This document shows, piece by piece, positions 61,283 to 64,000 of a stretch of 64,000 bases of DNA. The first letter of the stretch is position 1; the number at the start of each line of letters is the position of its first letter. The translations under genes and the position numbers were made by a program. Source of the DNA: Symsagittifera roscoffensis (Eukaryota > Xenacoelomorpha > Acoela > Convolutidae); assembly GCF_963678635.1 (NCBI RefSeq), contig NC_087067.1, positions 186,001 through 250,000 on the forward strand, in the 5' to 3' direction. The notes below the pieces were generated by a model. The model was not told where the DNA came from, made no database searches, and saw only the letters and a list, made by a program, of their open reading frames with translations.

Positions 61283-61297
61283 GCAGGACAGTCCTGC
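61283..61297. repeat. Palindrome GCAGGA-CAG-TCCTGC
   Basis: A perfect 6+3+6 palindrome sharing the GGACAGTCC core with 61,005-61,017. GTCAATGTCCCGATTGAAA lies about 50 bp to its left, resembling the sequence beside the first palindrome. Confidence 0.8.
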
Positions 61298-61381
61298 CAA
61301 CCAACAAGCTAAAATTATCCTACTATGCTCCTTCCCTTCGGAAATCTTGCTTGTCTATTGTCCTGAGTATTAAAACTAAGA

Positions 61382-61460
61382 AACTTTGTGGTTAGAAAGA
61401 ACAATGCAACAACCTCCCTCCTCAAGAAGTTACTCAAGTTTTTCATGTCACCACAAAGTT
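61382..61460. repeat. 11-bp inverted repeat around a pyrimidine-rich segment
   Basis: AACTTTGTGGT (61,382-61,392) and ACCACAAAGTT (61,450-61,460) are perfect reverse complements separated by 57 bp. The spacer contains the polypurine tract of the minus strand. Confidence 0.8.
61413..61423 (-). promoter_or_regulatory. Possible polypurine tract of a minus-strand retroelement
   Basis: On the minus strand GAGGAGGGAGG is followed by TTGTTGCA, downstream of the two minus-strand ORFs. LTR retrotransposons have such a tract just before the 3' LTR, which usually starts with TG. No second LTR lies in the window, so this is a suggestion only. Confidence 0.25.
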
Positions 61461-61817
61461 ATCAGTCTTCCTAAGTGATTAAAAACAATCATGCAGGCTG
61501 GAATATTTAAATATACTCTTCCCTCAAGCCTTTCTAAATAAATAATAAGTGAGTGTCTCTAAAGCCACTTCAACTAAAACCAAAATGCAAATTTATAAAT
61601 GCAACAATTTCAAAACTCAACTAAATGTTTCAGTTTTCAATTACAACTTGGTTGCTTGGTTTCTCACTTGAGTTTTTCACACACATAAAACAATTCTGAG
61701 TTTTAACTTTTCCTCATCATCCCTTTGTTCTCTTCTTTTTTCGTCGTTTAGAAGTTCTAAAACTTCTAAATTCTTCTAATTTTCTTTCTTGCTGCCTCTT
61801 GTTTTCTCGACCATTCG

Positions 61818-62495
61818 TCAATGCTCCATTTCCTCCTCCTGTGACACTGACTCCGCACTCTCGGTTTCCGTGTCTTGTAGCACGTCATTGACTATCCTGA
61901 CGCTGTTGGAAGCCGTCCTCCAACACTTCTGCTCTTCCACCCTCTGTTTACAGCAAGGTAGGGGATCCACGTTTGATTCTCTGTTTCTACAGAAGCTGTT
62001 GTGGAGACACAACGTCACGTTTCTCTCCAAATCTTCTTTCAGCATCTCTGCCTTCTCATTTCTACTACGCTCGCTCGTCCTGGAAATTCTTTTCACAGCG
62101 GTGGTCACTGCATTCCGATGGGTCACGAAAGCTCGCTTGAAAGCTCCTGCCCCAATGTCCAGCTGATATTCACTGTACACTCTGCCATGTTTCGACATAT
62201 GCTTTTTCGCATACTCGTACAACCATGCAGTCATGTTAGCTCTGAACCATGGCATCAATCGTTTTCTTGCCCATATCTTCTTCACTTCCATCGGAATGTT
62301 TAGAACTTTGCACATTGTCTCAAAAAGATCTAAATCTTTTAGACAATCTAATTTCCGCAATTGTTCTCTCGTTGGTGCCTCCTTCCTGATGCTGTCAGGC
62401 TTCTTGCGTTCATTGGCACCGTGCAAACGGTCAGTACCGCGCAACTGAACTTCTGCCAGAGAGTAGTGAACAAACACACCATCATTGATTCCCAC
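61818..62495 (-). CDS. Second ORF downstream of the SGNH ORF, in another frame
   Basis: The 225-codon ORF overlaps the end of the SGNH ORF by 148 bp in a different frame. Its first ~50 codons are probably a shadow of the upstream gene; from EQLRKLDC (about 62,360) to the stop it looks like real coding sequence. It contains a Trp/Arg/Lys-rich segment (IWARKRLMPWFRANMTAWLY), a basic stretch (KRISRTSERSRNEK), several Cys and an acidic tail (TETESAESVSQEEE). I recognise no domain. It may be the carboxy-terminal part of the upstream protein after a frameshift (mutation, programmed shift or intron), or a separate protein. The stop lies about 400 bp from the polypurine tract at 61,413-61,423. Confidence 0.5.
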   Translation of the reverse strand: MGINDGVFVHYSLAEVQLRGTDRLHGANERKKPDSIRKEAPTREQLRKLDCLKDLDLFETMCKVLNIPMEVKKIWARKRLMPWFRANMTAWLYEYAKKHMSKHGRVYSEYQLDIGAGAFKRAFVTHRNAVTTAVKRISRTSERSRNEKAEMLKEDLERNVTLCLHNSFCRNRESNVDPLPCCKQRVEEQKCWRTASNSVRIVNDVLQDTETESAESVSQEEEMEH

Positions 62496-63910
62496 AGTGC
62501 TTCCTGCTCATCTGATCCTCTGGAGGTGTCATTCGTCCCAACTAAGATCATCACATTGGGTATCTTCCCTGGATTCATCAGCTCCACCATGCGATATAAT
62601 TGGGCAATCGTCGCGCCTCCAAAGGCCATCACCGTGGTGACCCATGAGGTCCTCAAATTCGACAGCACTCTGACTAAGCTGTCTCCCAATATCAGGTGAG
62701 ATGTCCCGAGTGGTGGTTGCTGCAGGTTCACAGCCGGGCTCCAGGTAGCTCGATTGAAGCAGGCTCTCGGATCTGTCTCCGGAACTCCCGTGAAATTATA
62801 CTTCAATTGATTATTCTTCTGCACGTCTATTACACGAGACACTTTCTTCGCTGGCATCTTCCTTACTTTCCTCTCTGGGATTCTCGAGTTCCCCATGAGT
62901 GGTGTCACGTTACTCATCCCTTGTCTGATTACTGTCTGGGAGAGTTGTACTCTGCCCGTATCGTCAATCGTTCCATAGGGTGCAGTCACCCCGGAACCTG
63001 GTGCATTCTTGTTAGCGACCAATCGTCCAGCTGTCTCTATCAGTTTTCTCACTGTCTGTTCTACGACGGGATCACCCAAGGTGTCACTAGGATCCGGGAT
63101 TGTTACTCGGTTCGTCTCTGCTGGAAGCCGTGTCTCCGTTGTTTGACTCATTTCTCGAGGTGTCAAGAGCTCCATCGGGGACTGCCCACGAGCAATATCC
63201 CTTGCAGGTATCACTTTCTCAATGGACGTCGTCAACGCCACCTGCTCCGATCGCTCTTTGTATTCCTGCCTTAAGCGTTCGATCTCTTGACCCTGCTTTT
63301 TGTTGCAGTCTTCAAACAACTTTCTCCACATGTCCCGGTCTTCCTCCACCGCCAGCATGGTCTTCGTCATATCGTCTAACTCCTTCTTCGTACTTCTCAA
63401 CTGATCGTTCACCTCGTCCAGATCTTGTATGGTTTGGTTCGTCTGAACCTTCTGTGTTACTTTCGCCCCTTTTGGTGGCACAGCTGCTCTCAGTGGTGAA
63501 CCAGACGAGGTCGCCTCGCTGTTCATCTCCCGATGCATTCTCGTCAGCCCAGGTTTGGGCTTGGAGGGCATTGGCATCTCACCTGGTTGGTATGTCCTAG
63601 AACTTCCCAATCCAGGCTCATTCGCCAAGTCACTCCCTGAGAGAGCCCCGTTTCTCCACCTCATCATTCTCATGTTCGGGCGGTCTAGTACTCCTCTTTC
63701 TCCATATGCTGCCATCAACAGGACTTCCGTGGGGCGGTCCCCACGGTTGTCGTGCCCCAAGATGTTAATCAGGGCGGTCAGCAACATGACCACCTCTGGG
63801 TCCTCCAGAGCGAAGTCTCGTTCGATCAGCCGACGATAGATCGCATCTACCATCGGTCCTACATATGCCTCTGCCAGGTCCATCAATTCATCCAGGTTGA
63901 AATTGTCCAT
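62348..63910 (-). CDS. Retroelement-type protein with coiled coil and SGNH/GDSL hydrolase blocks I-III
   Basis: A 520-codon ORF on the minus strand, ATG at 63,910. Residues 1-90 are helical and acidic/basic mixed; 90-155 are low-complexity (Pro, Ser, Gly). Residues about 159-222 form a probable coiled coil (heptad-like, rich in Glu, Lys, Leu), followed by a polar linker. The carboxy-terminal part matches the SGNH hydrolase fold: ILGDS (block I, Ser411), FGGA (block II, Gly431-432) and VGTND (block III, Asn460). Such esterase-like domains occur in ORF1 proteins of some retroelements. Block V (Asp-x-x-His), which supplies the rest of the catalytic triad, is not found before the stop nor in the overlapping next ORF, so the domain is incomplete as read. 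The plus-strand ORFs across this region are shadows. I associate this protein type with nematodes from memory; a database comparison would decide. Confidence 0.75.
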   Translation of the reverse strand: MDNFNLDELMDLAEAYVGPMVDAIYRRLIERDFALEDPEVVMLLTALINILGHDNRGDRPTEVLLMAAYGERGVLDRPNMRMMRWRNGALSGSDLANEPGLGSSRTYQPGEMPMPSKPKPGLTRMHREMNSEATSSGSPLRAAVPPKGAKVTQKVQTNQTIQDLDEVNDQLRSTKKELDDMTKTMLAVEEDRDMWRKLFEDCNKKQGQEIERLRQEYKERSEQVALTTSIEKVIPARDIARGQSPMELLTPREMSQTTETRLPAETNRVTIPDPSDTLGDPVVEQTVRKLIETAGRLVANKNAPGSGVTAPYGTIDDTGRVQLSQTVIRQGMSNVTPLMGNSRIPERKVRKMPAKKVSRVIDVQKNNQLKYNFTGVPETDPRACFNRATWSPAVNLQQPPLGTSHLILGDSLVRVLSNLRTSWVTTVMAFGGATIAQLYRMVELMNPGKIPNVMILVGTNDTSRGSDEQEALWESMMVCLFTTLWQKFSCAVLTVCTVPMNARSLTASGRRHQRENNCGN

Positions 63911-64000
63911 ACTGTTCTTTCCAAGTTTGATTTGATTTCGATTTCAAGTTTTGACTCAAGTGAGCAATTAAATGATCAATCAGGATCTAGAAAAGAAATC

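Larger units (their letters stand above)
59857..61749. other. Non-coding stretch with hairpins and palindromes
   Basis: About 1.9 kb without a credible gene on either strand. It contains a cluster of hairpins (60,547-60,676), two palindromes with a common core (61,005-61,017 and 61,283-61,297), an 11-bp inverted repeat (61,382-61,460) and a minus-strand polypurine tract (61,413-61,423). If the minus-strand ORFs to the right belong to a retroelement, this would be its 3' non-coding or LTR region. Confidence 0.5.
61413..63910 (-). mobile_element. Probable retroelement (partial), minus strand
   Basis: The coiled-coil/SGNH ORF, the frame-shifted second ORF and the downstream polypurine tract lie in one direction, within DNA otherwise made of transposon remnants. 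No reverse transcriptase or integrase is visible, so the element would be non-autonomous, internally deleted or continued beyond 64,000. The 90 bp upstream of the ATG show nothing recognisable. Confidence 0.35.

Noticed and set aside
62696-63600. Plus-strand ORFs of 160-190 codons opposite the SGNH ORF
   Set aside because: They are antisense shadows. Only the minus strand shows recognisable motifs (GDS, GG, GTND) and a coiled coil.

Overview
The window is eukaryotic repeat DNA with no confidently recognised host gene. About 49.4 kb of it (1-49,400) is one uninterrupted satellite array of 21-bp monomers in a single orientation. The rest is repeat-flanking DNA and decayed retroelements: a Penelope-like element with a GIY-YIG nuclease tail, a PHD-finger ORF1-like fragment in several copies, and a minus-strand ORF with an SGNH/GDSL-type hydrolase signature. 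This combination suggests an invertebrate animal. The SGNH ORF resembles, from memory only, proteins I associate with nematodes; species and phylum are not proven by the sequence.

Satellite (1-49,400; second short array 53,638-54,428). The monomer core is TACTGTCCCAAGACTTCTTC plus G. Diagnostic variants recur in a fixed order and make higher-order repeats (HORs); a full one is 22 monomers (463 bp, one monomer being 22 bp). Larger blocks were re-duplicated: offsets of 1,135, 567, 2,438, 2,126, 950, 507, 2,936, 801, 1,203 and about 461 bp can be read directly. The consensus monomer has no stop codon in any of six frames, so the hundreds of long ORFs in this region are by-products and are not annotated as genes.

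Flanking macro-repeat (49,389-57,439). The DNA right of the first array (49,401-53,271) is repeated to the right of the second array (54,429-57,439), giving the layout [array][flank A][array 2][flank A']. Flank A holds an 881-bp tandem duplication (51,628-53,389) that is single-copy in A'. Each copy carries, on the minus strand, the same broken gene: a PHD-like zinc finger with the same Trp-to-TAG stop, then an acidic/Asn-rich segment ending in a KLGK...RP motif, as in ORF1 proteins of some non-LTR retrotransposons.

Right part (57,440-64,000). A 5'-truncated Penelope-like element (57,887-58,923) is followed by a 138-bp inverted repeat (59,075-59,492) whose two arms each carry a decayed hammerhead-ribozyme-like core. 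From 59,493 to 61,800 I see no gene, only hairpins, palindromes and a polypurine tract. From 61,818 to 63,910 the minus strand carries a 520-codon ORF (coiled coil, then SGNH blocks I-III) that runs through an overlapping frame change into a second ORF. This is probably the coding part of another mobile element.
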